The notes under the pieces are model-generated. The model did no database searches, was not told the DNA's origin, and saw nothing but the letters and a program-made list of their open reading frames with translations. From Nostoc sp. KVJ3 (lineage in GTDB: Bacteria > Cyanobacteriota > Cyanobacteriia > Cyanobacteriales > Nostocaceae), in the NCBI RefSeq assembly GCF_026127265.1, contig NZ_WWFG01000008.1, positions 41,754 to 105,753 on the forward strand: a stretch of DNA of 64,000 nt, in the 5' to 3' direction. Positions within the stretch are counted from its first letter, which is position 1, and each line of letters begins with the position of its first letter. Shown in pieces: positions 28,230-38,939 of this stretch. The translations under genes were made by a program, and so were the position numbers.

Positions 28230-28391
28230 ATGTGGGCTGAAGTAGCTAGAGAACGCTCGGCATTAAATTCACTGCACATATTAATCATTACAGCCTTCGC
28301 CATTTTAGGAATGATTGCCTTTTTCAATGGAGCGTTCGCCAGAGTCAAACCATCGGCAGCTGCTAACCCACCTGCTGCCCAACAGCGTTAA
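28230..28391 (+). CDS. Small membrane protein, paralogue of the upstream gene, possibly 5'-truncated
   Basis: From ATG 28230 it has 53 residues: MWAEVARERSALNSLHILII, a membrane helix with the same AFAILGM core as the upstream protein, and an Ala/Pro-rich tail. The open frame extends upstream to about 28170 (QTIRFLAQQTTEDQLQV) without a start codon. An earlier start may therefore have been lost to an indel near the end of the upstream gene. Confidence 0.45.
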   Translation: MWAEVARERSALNSLHILIITAFAILGMIAFFNGAFARVKPSAAANPPAAQQR

Positions 28392-28493
28392 TCCAAATGG
28401 TCAGGCAGCGTCAGAAATTCAACGCAAAAAGCTGAGAGCCTTGTTTGATAATGCTTTCAGCTTATATTATCACTCGCTCTGCATAGCTCCCGC

Positions 28494-29024
28494 CTAAAAT
28501 GCTGTGTCCTTGTCGAAAGGCAAGCTGTCAACATCCTCAAAGTTACGCAGGTCTTGCTCCATCTGCTGCCGACGTTGAACGTATGTTCTGCTGTCTTCAA
28601 TCCTTCCTCTCATTTGCCATGCGCCGAAATTGATGCCCTTTTCTGCGTATTTAACAGACACTTTGTTGTAATCATCAACCTCGATTTTCTTGCGCAACTC
28701 AAGCTGTTCGAGGGCACTTTCACTGATACCAATTTTCTGAGCGTATTCTACATATTCAGGTCTGAGAGAACCATCTGGGTTAAATTCCTTTTTTTCTTGT
28801 TCAGTGAAGAAATCGTAGGCTGTGTAGATTGGCCACGGCTCTGGATCAGTCTCGTCTAAGTGCTTCCACTCGTCATACTCTTCTTTTACTCTACGAGCGT
28901 AGTCATCGACTGCTTCTGGATGTGCGCCAAGAGATAATTTTTGTTGTCTTACTTCATCTTTTAAAGTTCCATCTGCATTGAATTCTTCCTTATGCATATT
29001 TATCCAACGCTTAATTCTTGACAT
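28494..29024 (-). CDS. Hypothetical protein, divergent from the polymerase-like gene
   Basis: This 176-residue, highly charged protein has two copies of a short motif (KEEFNADGTLKDEV near residue 12, KKEFNPDGSLRPEY near residue 78), each followed by a helix, suggesting an internal duplication. The C-terminal part is coiled (YVQRRQQMEQDLRNFEDV). No family is recognised. The start lies 47 bases from the polymerase-like gene start on the other strand, so they probably share a control region. Confidence 0.55.
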   Translation of the reverse strand: MSRIKRWINMHKEEFNADGTLKDEVRQQKLSLGAHPEAVDDYARRVKEEYDEWKHLDETDPEPWPIYTAYDFFTEQEKKEFNPDGSLRPEYVEYAQKIGISESALEQLELRKKIEVDDYNKVSVKYAEKGINFGAWQMRGRIEDSRTYVQRRQQMEQDLRNFEDVDSLPFDKDTAF

Positions 29025-29071
29025 ACAAACCTCTCAAGATATTAACCAAGTTCCATTAACTTCTTAAACCC

Positions 29072-32000
29072 ATGACTCTGGAAATTAAACATTTTGATCC
29101 CAGGCTCAATCAATGGATTTATACAGATGAGCGTAAAACTATTTTAACTGAAAAGCTCAGTAATACTTTACTGGAATTTTACTTTCCTAACAAAGAATTC
29201 TCATTTGGACATTCAGATGAATAAAGTACTGCTGAAGAATTAAAGAATCATCCAGATGGACAAATTTTATTACTGTCTTCTAAGACTCGCTTACTTTATG
29301 GAGATAAAGAATGTTTAGAAACAATTCAAAAAATTTGTCCAGATAGTAAAGATCGGGGGGCTTATGGTTCCATCTTCCTTGGGGCTTGTAAAAATGCGAT
29401 TCACGAAAAGCTAAACATTCTGGTAGTAGATGATTCTACTGATAACAGGGGTGAAAATGGAGGGATATTATCGAATGATTTAGCATATAAATTAGTTGGC
29501 GATTGTTATGGGCAGATTTCAACACAGCTTTATGACAAAGTAACCTTAAGAGAATCCCAAGCAGATAAGAGCTATCGTGTAATTCAGCATCGATTTGGTT
29601 GGGTGGATGGAGTTGGAGAGGATACTACTAAATACCGTTTTGGCAAAGGAACACTCCGACCATACAGACTAGATAGAATAGAATATGCAGATGCCAAGAG
29701 CAAACCAAAAATAGACATAATTCTCCCAGTAAGCAGTTTTAAGGGAACAGACAAGGATAGACCCAAAGGCCCTACTAAACCTCAAATGCAACCAGGATTA
29801 TATCAGCAAAATATTTGGTTAGCCGAAAAAGGGCAATCTCAAAAAGGACAGATGTCTATCTCCCAATTGTTGGCATCTTTCCCCCAAGGAATGAAAGATT
29901 TTGCCGAAGAACTAGAGGTACAAGCTCAAAGATTAGTCTCTATTCAAGATGACCCAAGAATTGTTGCTGCTTACTATTGTGAAAGATATGAAAAACGTAA
30001 AGAATCATTGAGCCAAAATAAATTAAAAACAGGAGAAGTCACAAATCTTGAAACAGATGTTAAAAACTTAGAGAGAAATGATGGCTTAGATGCAGATGAG
30101 GAGTTGGATGACGAGAGTACTAAAGATGACTTATTCATGTACAAACTCATTAAAGCCGATTTACTAGGGCATCAGCAGTTATTAGAAACTGAGAAGGTCA
30201 AACAGGAATTAAATCGGTTTGTACAAAGTGAGTGGCGAGATATTGCTGTTGGGAAAACGCTTACTTTTGACCGAGGAATGATTATTCCCTCTAAGGAACT
30301 CAAAAATGGTGAAATTTGTATCTCTTGGCTTGATGAGCAAGAAAAAATTCTTAACTTCCGTTCTCCTTTCCTCAACTCTAATGGTTTGTGTATTTCTAAT
30401 AATAAATATGTTAAGGATCAGTTAGGGGCAGATGGTAAACCCTTAGAAGGCATAATTGTAGTCAATGACGAAGACCACAAGCGCATACAGCAAAGAATTA
30501 CAGAGTTAGAAGCACAAGGAATCGATGTTGATTTTATCGATCCAGCAGAAACCGAATCAGAACGCCAAGCACGAGACTACGATGGTGATTGCATTGGTGT
30601 GGCAAAAGCCAGCTTATATCCCAACTTAACGGCAGAGGCAGAGCGAAGAAACCGTCCTCAAAACGCCTATTCGCCCACGGTTAAGCTCAAAAAACAATCA
30701 TTTTATGATCCCATTGATGGAAGCCAGCCTCCATTTGAAAAAATCGCTATCCACATGAGCGATAGCATCAGCGTGGGCATAATCAACAATCAAGTGACAG
30801 CACTGGAAGCATTAGAATCAGAAATTGAGGTACTAAACACTTATGAGACTTTAGAACAAAAATCAGAATATTTAGAGCAAGTATCTAGCCATTATCAAAG
30901 TTTATTTGAACAGGAATATGACCAGAAGCCCAAACCAATTAGAGCAGAGTACAAACCTTTCATGCAATCTGTTGTAGCTCTAGCAGAGAATCCTAACAAA
31001 ACTCCAGAGATTATTCAGCAGGCAATGGATGTTAACCGCCTGATGTACCGAGAAATGATTGGTGAGGGATGTTATCAAAACCAAATAGCGGTTGATTTAT
31101 TCAAAAGTGCTAAAAACCTGAGATGGATAAAATCCTGGAAAACAGCCGCTACTTGTATCGTGATGTTAATTATATTAAAGATAAGAAATCTTCGTCAGTT
31201 TATTTAAACACGGGGATAACACCAAAGGGCTACTCACCAGTAGAATTATTAATTAGCCAAACTAATAAATATTTCCAAGAATCACAGTTAGAATCGCGCC
31301 CCATCGTCCAGTTTAAAGACTTATTCAAAGGAGTAGAATTTACACCACAGCAAAAATTTGCAGCGATCGCCGCCAAGTACGAGTTTGATCAGAAATTCAA
31401 CGCTGCGGTACGTATGGAGCGACGGCGGGAAACCGAGAAAGGGCCATCAGCAATCATCCAAACTCCACAGGGAGCGCAACTCGAAATTACCAATCTCACC
31501 CATTACGAACATCCTCTGATTTGGAAAGCCCAAACGTTGAACATTCGCCTAGACGAAATACCAGAGAAATGGCGAACTAAAGAACGCCCCCACAAATTAC
31601 TAGCAGTTGCACAAATCAATGGTGAGATTGGGGAGGATAAGAAACCCGCCTACCGCAACCTGGGGACAGTTAGCCAACAATCTGTGACTGACCACAACCT
31701 CAAATCGGGGATGACCATGCAGGGAGCTAAACTCCTAGAACTAAAACCAGAACTTACTAGAAGCCAAACTAAATTACTTTTCGACAAGGCACAAGAGGCG
31801 GCTCTCGCATTTTACGCTTCTATCCCAGAGTCAGAAAAACTTGCATCCGCCGCCGCCGCTTGGAACATCTGTGCATCCCGCCAAGATGAACTTGAAGTTG
31901 CAAGAAAAGAAAACGCAAATCCCCAAGCGATCGCGAAAAAAGTCTCTAATTTTGCTTTCGCTGCTTTCCCCAATGAGATTATTTCTCGCTTAGATAAGTT

Positions 32001-33860
32001 GCAATTTACTGAACCGAAGTTAGTCACACTTTTGAATGAAGCAAATCAATTTTTGGGTCGAGACTGGAATCCCACCGAAAAACACGCGATAGAAATTAGG
32101 GCTAGCCACCACCCACCGGGACACGAACGCCACGTTTCCAGACTCTTGTTTGTACAGGATGCTGATGGCGAATATAAAGAATTCGCCATGCTCGAAACCA
32201 GAACCGCACAGCTTCCCATTGGTACGAAAGCGCAAGCCAGCATGGTTGGCGTGGAACCTGCTACTGCTAAGGCCACTATTGGACTACCAGGAAACGAGCC
32301 GATTGAGATTATCATCCGTGAACTTAGAAACTTCTCTTATGCAGGACTTGTTTTTAACGCCGAACCGGTCAACTTAGAATTTGGCACTGTGCCGGTGACT
32401 GACAAAACAGTAAAAATCAAAATTGATGCTTTGACTTTGGGCGAGTTAGACAATGATTCTGTCCAACAGTTAAAACAAGTTGATTACCTGAAAAATGGTA
32501 ATCCCCTAAAATTAAAGCTCACGTCAATCTCTGAAACTGGGGATCAAGCTTTTGTCCTGGGTGAATCTCCCAATGGGAATCTCCTCAAATTAATAAAATT
32601 AACTTTTATGATTTTTCTGGTCAGACATTCGATGACTTGGATTACCGAAAACTGACTATCGATTTGCCACCCTTAAAAACTAGAGATGCCGTGTTTTTAA
32701 ATGGTGAACCCTTGGGAGTGTTGCACTTTAAAAAAGACAAAGACGCGCTCAGACAGCTTGGACTACTCAAAACCGGACAACTTACACACGCCGACGCTAT
32801 TATTCAAAGTAATTTTTCTGTGATTTGCGCTCAAATTGACCCTAATACCGTTGAATATCCCCAGAAGTGGACGAAGGAATTCCAAGTTTTTGGGACTCAA
32901 TCGGTTAACCGCCAACAACAGGAAATGATTGATAGTAGTGCGAAAATTCTACATCATGTTAAAGAGCGTCCTACTTTCTTATTTTCTACAGAATCAAACA
33001 AAAAACTTGGAGTCATGGGTTTGGCTGTTGACAACCAGAAAGCTGAGACTGTGACTAAGTGGTTAACTGCTCAAAAAGTTGAATGGCAGCAAGTACCAAT
33101 AGAAGATGTTATCAGGGAAACTAAAAAAGGTCTAGCGGTATTTAACTTGGTTGATAGCTCCATCCCTGCCAAAACTTTGTCGAGCATGACCAAGAAATTT
33201 GGGGCAATTATTGAATCGGATAGTGACTATCAACAAAGAGTTAATTCCCTCGCCACACGACCGCAGTTTTTGAAACCACCAGAACAAACAGCACAATCCC
33301 CACCTAACCAATCCATAACTCTATTACTCTCCACTACTCCTTCTACACCAGACATTAGTAATAGTACAAAAACCGAATCTCTAAGTGTAGAGAAGTCCGT
33401 GACAGTTACTATTGATGACTTGAGAAATTGGTACAATGCCGCAGATAAGTTAGGGAAGCCGGAAAATTACAAAAAACGCATTGTAGAAGTGGCCAATCAG
33501 TTTAAAGCTGGTGAGCAATTATCAGCCGAAGCGTTGACAGTAATGAATAAAGATAAATTTGAACTTGAAGCCATCAGTCGGCTGACTCAAATTGCTCAAA
33601 GGATTGGCATGGTCTGGGGTAAATCTGATGAAAATGGTACTAAAGTCCAAGGGAAAATTTATGACTTGGCTTTCAATACCCAGCAGAGGGATTTAACTAT
33701 TTCGCAGAAAGATGGAGAGGTAATTTTAAACTTGCAATCTGGGAGGGTACAGACTAATAAACTAACTCCACAGATATTGCAAACTTTTGAGGATGCGAAT
33801 AGTCAGATAGATAAAATTTTAGCGAAAAATAAAAGCCAAGAATTAGAAATACAAGGATAA
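29072..33860 (+). pseudogene. Two-barrel (RdRP/YonO-like) RNA polymerase-like protein, interrupted
   Basis: About 1,596 codons in three frames. An in-frame TAA (29222-29224) follows codon 50; the same frame then runs to about 31118, shifts by a one-base loss to the frame ending 32655, and shifts again near 32597 (loss of an A) to the frame ending 33860. The centre has the metal-binding motif DYDGD (30575-30589, about codon 502), matching the D-x-DGD of the RNA polymerase beta-prime barrel. It is followed by AEAERRN and SP, as in beta-prime. Downstream come SVGIINN (about 30769) and AVDLFKSAK (31088-31114), like the L/I-G-x-I-x-N and AVDxxKTG motifs after DbDGD in RdRP-type enzymes. Assignment rests on these motifs; the long flanks are unrecognised. 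Repairing the lesions would give a very large single-chain polymerase. Confidence 0.6.
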
Positions 33861-33929
33861 ATTAACTAACTCAGCTAAATATCCAAGTCGATGAATATTT
33901 AAAAAATTCTAAATTAAAACAGAGAATAT

Positions 33930-36049
33930 TTGGTGGAATTAATGGAAGACATTGATGTAGAACAAGGGCAACTGTGGTATGACAAAGGAATAGAGCATCT
34001 CAAATCAGGAAACTTATCTGGAGTGATGGAGTGCTTCAGAAATGCACTTTATTTTTATCCTAATTTTGCTGAAGTTCACAATACTATAGGACTAATTCAG
34101 TTTCAAATCGAAAAATATGAAAATGCAATTCAGCTTTTTGATAACGCATTAGCAATGAATCCGAATTTTGCTGAAGCTTATAATAATCGAGGATTAGCTC
34201 GGTCAAAAATCTGTCATAAGTCAGAATTTCCCAAGGTGATTGAAGATTATACTAAAGCTATTGCTCTGAATCCAAAATTAGTCCAGGCTTATCTAAATCG
34301 GGCTGATACGTATAAAAATTTAACTGGTGACAACCCAGCAGCTATCTTAGATTACAATCAAGTAATTTTACTTGACCCAAACTGTTTATCAGCTTATATA
34401 AACAATACCTTAGCCAATTTACGAGGGTTCAATGCCTGTAGAAACGGGATGAATACGCCCTAAAGAAGTAAGCTTGGCAAAAATCTGGGTTAATAAAATA
34501 GGCTCAGGCATTTCGGGAAGCATTTTTAAAATTTCACGAACATATCGAAAACCACGATAATGAGCCTTAAGCTCAAGGATGCCGGAGTCGGGATTAAGGA
34601 GACGAAAATCCGCGAGAAGATGATGGGATAAGTTGACCATAAAGAATGCTAGATTAACAGCATTAGTTACAGCAGTTTGACTTAAGTTCATAAAATCTTC
34701 CAATCCCCAAAATTGCTTGGCATCTCGAAAATTGAATTCGAGCTGAAAGCGCAGCTTGTAGTAGTCAATTATTTTCTCAGATGACAATTTCAGATCGCTA
34801 GAAAATAGAATCACATGGCTGCAAGCATGAGTTTTAAGATTGGTTTTGACTAGAATAACTACATTCAGAGCTTGGGCAAATTCTCCTGTGTTGTAAAGTC
34901 GCTTGATAAATATCAGTTTGAATATCCTCATCAATGGTACTTTTACATAAATACTTGTTAGGTATGTTATCGTAATCAATTTTATCTCCGTATTTACGAC
35001 GTGAGCGCTTATCGGGATCAGGATTTTGATAAGGGATATAGAGTACTGAATCGTAGCGAAGCTTAGAAATTATATGTAACTTAACTTGACGAACCATCTG
35101 CAAGGCATTATTGTTCCCAAAATGACCATCCAACACTAAGTAAGTTAGAGGAATAAATTTAGCTAATAACTTAAATAATGACTTAATCATCTTCTGAATT
35201 CGCAGTAATTCAGATGTGAGAATTACCTGAGTTTTATTCTTGGTTTTACTCCCCTTTGGTCGCCCACGTTTCTTTTTCTGCTTTATTTCTTTGGTTGGTG
35301 ACGGGCTAGTTTTTTCTATATCGCTCTTTATGACCTGTTCTATCTGTATTGGAAATGAGTGCCTTTGCCCCACACTTACTAATGATAATGTAAAAAAAGA
35401 TAGCCCTGATATAGGTTTGCTAACCAGACTCGAAAAAAATCTATCCAGCCCATAAGGAAAGTTTTCCTGATTTACCTATTACAACTTCATCTCCAGCAAG
35501 CAAATACACTTCATTTGCACGGAACAAATGCTTGTGGAAAAATAGCCAAAATAACGTCGCCCAAGGTATTACTGTATGAAAGAATCTCAACATTGTCCGA
35601 TAACTGCCACCAGTGCTTGTCCAACGAGAGATTCCCAACATCGTGACTCGTCCGCTCATCGCTAACATGGCCAGGATTATTTAGTTCAACTGCCGCATTG
35701 TTGTAGCGTTTATCTGCGGTAGCAGGCATTGTAAGAGTGATAGGATGTCGAACATGGGCGAATTGTAGTTTTTGAGTTGTCGTTTGGGAAGACAACAACT
35801 CTACTACAGAGCGCCCTCTCTCTTCATACTCTTGTTTTGGCAAAGGTATTGATAAATAGAGCGAATATTTATTTTTTATCTGGGGAATTAGAAAAATCAC
35901 TCTTTGATTTAGAAAAAGTATTATCTCTAGATGCTGATTGTGCAGAAGCATACTGTGGATGAGGGATAGTCAGGTTCCATCTGGACAATATTGAGGGCGC
36001 TAAAAAAGATTTATTTAAAGCTTTTGGTTTGTATGAGGCGCGAAGCTAA
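33930..36049 (+). pseudogene. TPR-repeat protein split by an insertion sequence
   Basis: The front part (33930, or ATG 33942, to about 34425) has several tetratricopeptide repeats: WYDKGIEHLKSGNLSGVMEC, VHNTIGLIQFQIEKYENAIQLF, AYNNRGLARSK, AYLNRADTYKNL and AYINNTLANL. After a decayed IS on the opposite strand the repeats resume near 35840 (LINRANIYFLSGELEKSLFD, LDADCAEAYCG). The frame then meets an in-frame TGA (35960-35962; CGA to TGA) and continues IVRFHLDNIEGAKKDLFKAF to the stop at 36049. TPRs mediate protein binding. It starts 70 bases after the polymerase-like gene on the same strand. Confidence 0.75.
34430..35830 (-). mobile_element. Decayed IS4/IS701-like insertion sequence (DDE_5-type transposase)
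   Basis: Several minus-strand frames together give a DDE transposase. The catalytic segments are LLAGDEVVIGKSGK (Asp, near 35470), LVLDGHFGNNNALQMV (Asp, near 35130) and YYKLRFQLEFNFRDAK (Y-2-R-3-E-6-K, near 34750). At least three frame changes separate them (near 35640, 35440 and 34900). The ends could not be placed; the limits given are where the TPR reading stops and resumes. Confidence 0.65.
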
Positions 36050-36094
36050 AAACCAGATAAACTGAGGGTTATCACCCAAGTGTACTGAGATTGA

Positions 36095-36280
36095 ATGCAA
36101 CTTAAAGAATTTTCACTGATCTCGCCTGTAGTGGAATCAGGTACGGTACTCAAAGCGTTAGAAACAGCTATTCCAGCAGAGGCAATCTCGAGTGCGATCG
36201 CACAGACACAGAGTAATGAAGAACGGAGGCGGGCTTTACCGTCGTATCTGGTGATCTGTCTTCTGAAGCTGTGGCTTTGA
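36095..36280 (+). pseudogene. N-terminal fragment of an IS4-type transposase
   Basis: The 61 codons beginning MQLKEFSLISPVVESGTVLK, with ALETAIPAEAISSAI and RRRALPSYLVICLL, match the helical IS4 transposase N-terminal domain (PF13006-like). The catalytic part is absent; the frame breaks at about 36270. It is unrelated in frame to the preceding IS remnant and is a separate relic. Confidence 0.55.
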
Positions 36281-36375
36281 AGATTTTGGCGATGAAAACG
36301 TCCTAAATAAGTAGGCGTGAATCATTCAAAGTTTATAGTAAATGCTTTAGTCGTTAAAATAGAACTAAATGCAAT

Positions 36376-36621
36376 ATATAGGAATCATATTTGATTTTTG
36401 AACAAAATTAGGTATGGTAGGGTGCGTTAGAACGCAGTTCGTAACGCACTAAACCCTTGATGATGGTGCGTTACGCTGTCGCTAACACACCCTACGCATC
36501 TTTTCATAAATCAAATAATAGTAACGCACCAAAAACTTTGGAGTCAGGTGCGTTACGGCTTACGCCTAACACACCCTACATATACTTAGATTTTTTCATA
36601 AATCAAATTGGATTCCTATAT
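36376..36621. mobile_element. MITE, 246 bp
   Basis: ATATAGGAATCATATTTGAT at the left is matched in inverse by ATCAAATTGGATTCCTATAT at the right with two differences. The interior contains several GGTGCGTTA / TAACGCAC and ACACACCCTAC motifs in both orientations and no gene. It lies directly against the 3' end of the MtfA-type peptidase gene. Confidence 0.72.
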
Positions 36622-36624
36622 TGT

Positions 36625-37449
36625 TTACACCCATTGCACAGGATCTAATTTATAGTAACGTTGCAGTTGCTCATAAAGTGCTGAATGCTTGGACAATAAT
36701 TGCTGCGGCTTCTCAAAAAATGTCTCAGTCGCTACAGCAAAAAATTCTGCGGGATTTGTTATACCATAGCTATCCATTACCGTCTTTGCATCTTGTAGAA
36801 CATCATTACAAAGTTGCTGATATGCTTCTGTCATTACCTTTGCCCAAATAGGATAATCTGAGTTCTGTTGCAGTATAGGAACCCCTTCAACTTTACCATC
36901 TTCTTGATCCAACTGATGGGCAAATTCATGAAGCACAACGTTACGTCCATCTCTCCAATTAGTAGTGTCTTCTTTAACCTGTTCCCAAGACACTACTAAT
37001 TGGTCAGTTGTCCACGATTCACCCAGCCTTGCCACGCGCTTTTCTTCAACAACATAATTTCCGATAGGAGTCGTTTCTTTAACAAAATAAGTGTTGGGAT
37101 ATACCAGAATTGAACGAAGTTTAGGAAAGTACTGTCCACGTTCATTTAGTAAGAGTAAACAGGCAACAGCAGCTAGGGTAATTTTCATTTCCTCCGTTAC
37201 CTGTAATCCTCCACAGCCAATAAATTGTTTTTCTACTAAGAATACTTGAATATGTCCCTTAAGTCGTCTGATTTCATCGGGAGAAAGACAGGGATAAATG
37301 GGAAGATTATTCTCAATAATTGCATTCCAAAGTGGGGGAAAAGGACGATGCTTGAGGCGGGTTCTTCGCCTTTTGACTAAAATGGGATTGACTAAAATTC
37401 CAGTGATAATCAGCCCAATAATAAGAAAAGCAATTATTGTTTTAATCAT
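36625..37449 (-). CDS. Zinc peptidase of the MtfA (M90) family, membrane-anchored
   Basis: The 274-residue protein has an N-terminal membrane helix (about residues 4-24) and a basic stretch. The MtfA core follows, with the zinc motif HEFAH (in NVVLHEFAHQLDQEDG) and the downstream conserved AVATETFFEKP containing the third ligand Glu. The known E. coli MtfA is a soluble peptidase that interacts with the Mlc repressor; cyanobacterial homologues have no assigned substrate. The gene is intact; a MITE ends four bases after its stop. Confidence 0.85.
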   Translation of the reverse strand: MIKTIIAFLIIGLIITGILVNPILVKRRRTRLKHRPFPPLWNAIIENNLPIYPCLSPDEIRRLKGHIQVFLVEKQFIGCGGLQVTEEMKITLAAVACLLLLNERGQYFPKLRSILVYPNTYFVKETTPIGNYVVEEKRVARLGESWTTDQLVVSWEQVKEDTTNWRDGRNVVLHEFAHQLDQEDGKVEGVPILQQNSDYPIWAKVMTEAYQQLCNDVLQDAKTVMDSYGITNPAEFFAVATETFFEKPQQLLSKHSALYEQLQRYYKLDPVQWV

Positions 37450-37647
37450 TGACGTTTACTTAAAACACTTACTATTAAAAATAGTTAATAGTCAGGATTT
37501 TATTTTTTAAATATACGTAGGGTATGTTAGCAATAGTGTAACGTAATATTCCAAAGTTGTGCAGTGTTACGCTCTGCCAAGATACCCTACAATACTACTG
37601 AAATTTTTTCAAAAGCAATTTACAGCTTGAGGCTCAAGTATTATTGC

Positions 37648-38479
37648 TCATTTCTCTGGTGGTAAATCTACGCTATAAATAGTTTTTCCTACCAAGTTAC
37701 GCAATGTCACTGTCATCATTTTTGTATTTTTATCAATTTTAACTCCTCCAAAGAATTGCAAACCTTCACTTGGAGGTCGATTTGCTTTCGTACCTGGAGG
37801 AAGGCTTTGAAATATCAATTGTGGGCCAAAAGTGTTTTCTAATTGGTTTGGCCCAAATGTGCCAGAATTTAGAGGGCCGGCAACAAACTCCCAAAAAGGC
37901 TTAAAGTCTTTAAATTGTGCTTTAGCGGGGTCATAATAGTGGGCTGCTGCATAATGCACATCAGCAGTTAACCAAACAACATTCTGGATATTCTTATTTT
38001 TGATAAATCGGAGTAAATCTGCAAGTTCTAGTTCTCTTCCTAAAGCTGGGCCATCTCCGTTAGCCCACGCTTCAAAGTCTGTGCTACCATCTGTAACTAT
38101 CAGTCCTAGAGGCATATCACTAGCAATCACTTTCCATGTTGCTTTTGATGATAGTAATTGCCTTTTTAACCATTGTATTTGTGTTCTGCCTGCAAATTCT
38201 GTTTCTTTACTTGGGACTGACTGATTATTAGGGCTATTTGGCCCGCGATAGGTGCGTTCATCTAGCATGAAAATATCTAATAATGGGCCATGATTAAAGG
38301 AGCGATAAATTATCGTTTTGTCTGGCTGATTATTTGTATACCCAATAGGCAGATATTCCAAAAAAGCTTGCCTTGCTCTTTGAGCTAGCAAGTTAACATC
38401 CTTGATTGTATAGCGGTCATCGTTGAGAATCGTTTGCCCAGGATACCAATTATTCCTTGTTTCGTGGTCGTCCCACTGT
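37648..38479 (-). pseudogene. phoD: PhoD-type alkaline phosphatase, N-terminal part lost
   Basis: Reading from the MITE edge gives QWDDHETRNNWYPG, a PhoD metal-binding segment. It is followed by the conserved TRIQWLKRQLLSSKATWKVI-type region (here GRTQIQWLKRQLL), VWLTADVHYAAAHYYDP and FWEFVAGPLNSGTF, to a normal stop. The first part of the gene, including signal peptide and first metal ligands, is missing. It is replaced by a 110-bp MITE, beyond which lies an unrelated gene. The enzyme would be a periplasmic Ca/Fe phosphodiesterase or phosphatase; this copy is presumably inactive. Confidence 0.82.
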
Positions 38480-38589
38480 CAATACGGTTCGGTTAAAGGG
38501 GAAAGGAGAAAGGTTTTGAATACATCCTTTACCCTTACCCTTTCCCCAGATCATAAGGAAAGTGAAAAATGCTTATCCGAACCGTATTG
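38480..38589. mobile_element. MITE, 110 bp
   Basis: Perfect 13-bp inverted ends CAATACGGTTCGG (38480-38492, 38577-38589). The interior has a run resembling GGGGAAAGG and its inverse CCTTTCCCC, so it can fold into one hairpin. It joins the broken phoD to the end of a small hypothetical gene. Confidence 0.75.
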
Positions 38590-38869
38590 CCTCTACCTCT
38601 GCTATTTGACAGTTAACCACTATTAAGGTGTCGGGGTTAACGTTTACTACCTGCTCTTGGCGCTTTAATAATTCTTGAAGCACGAAATCAGGCAACAACT
38701 GGGAACTCTCCTCAAGTAATTGTTTTTGAGTTTCTGGGGAGTAACGAGTTTTTAATTCTTGGGTGATTAAAGTTAAAATATCTCCAGTAGCTAAATTGAC
38801 AACTATCTTTTTATCTGCGGGATTAAGAAAACTTCCAACATTCAGATTAATGTGTTTTTTAATTGGCAT
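38573..38869 (-). CDS. Small hypothetical protein ending in the MITE
   Basis: This 98-residue frame, MPIKKHINLNVGSFLNPADKK, continues with VNLATGDILTLITQELKTRY and LLPDFVLQELLKRQEQVV. The last six residues (EAIRFG) are read from the MITE end, so the natural C-terminus was altered. No family is recognised; it looks like a plasmid-type accessory protein. Confidence 0.45.
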   Translation of the reverse strand: MPIKKHINLNVGSFLNPADKKIVVNLATGDILTLITQELKTRYSPETQKQLLEESSQLLPDFVLQELLKRQEQVVNVNPDTLIVVNCQIAEVEAIRFG

Positions 38870-38939
38870 AGTTCTGTAAAATCATTTGAAGTTGAGCAGA
38901 GCATTCACAAATAAAGCGAAAATTTTTCAGAAAAAACTG

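Noticed and set aside
20553..36049. Stop-codon readthrough or alternative genetic code
   Set aside because: TAA, TAG and TGA are all involved, and intact genes in the window use the same codons as normal stops.
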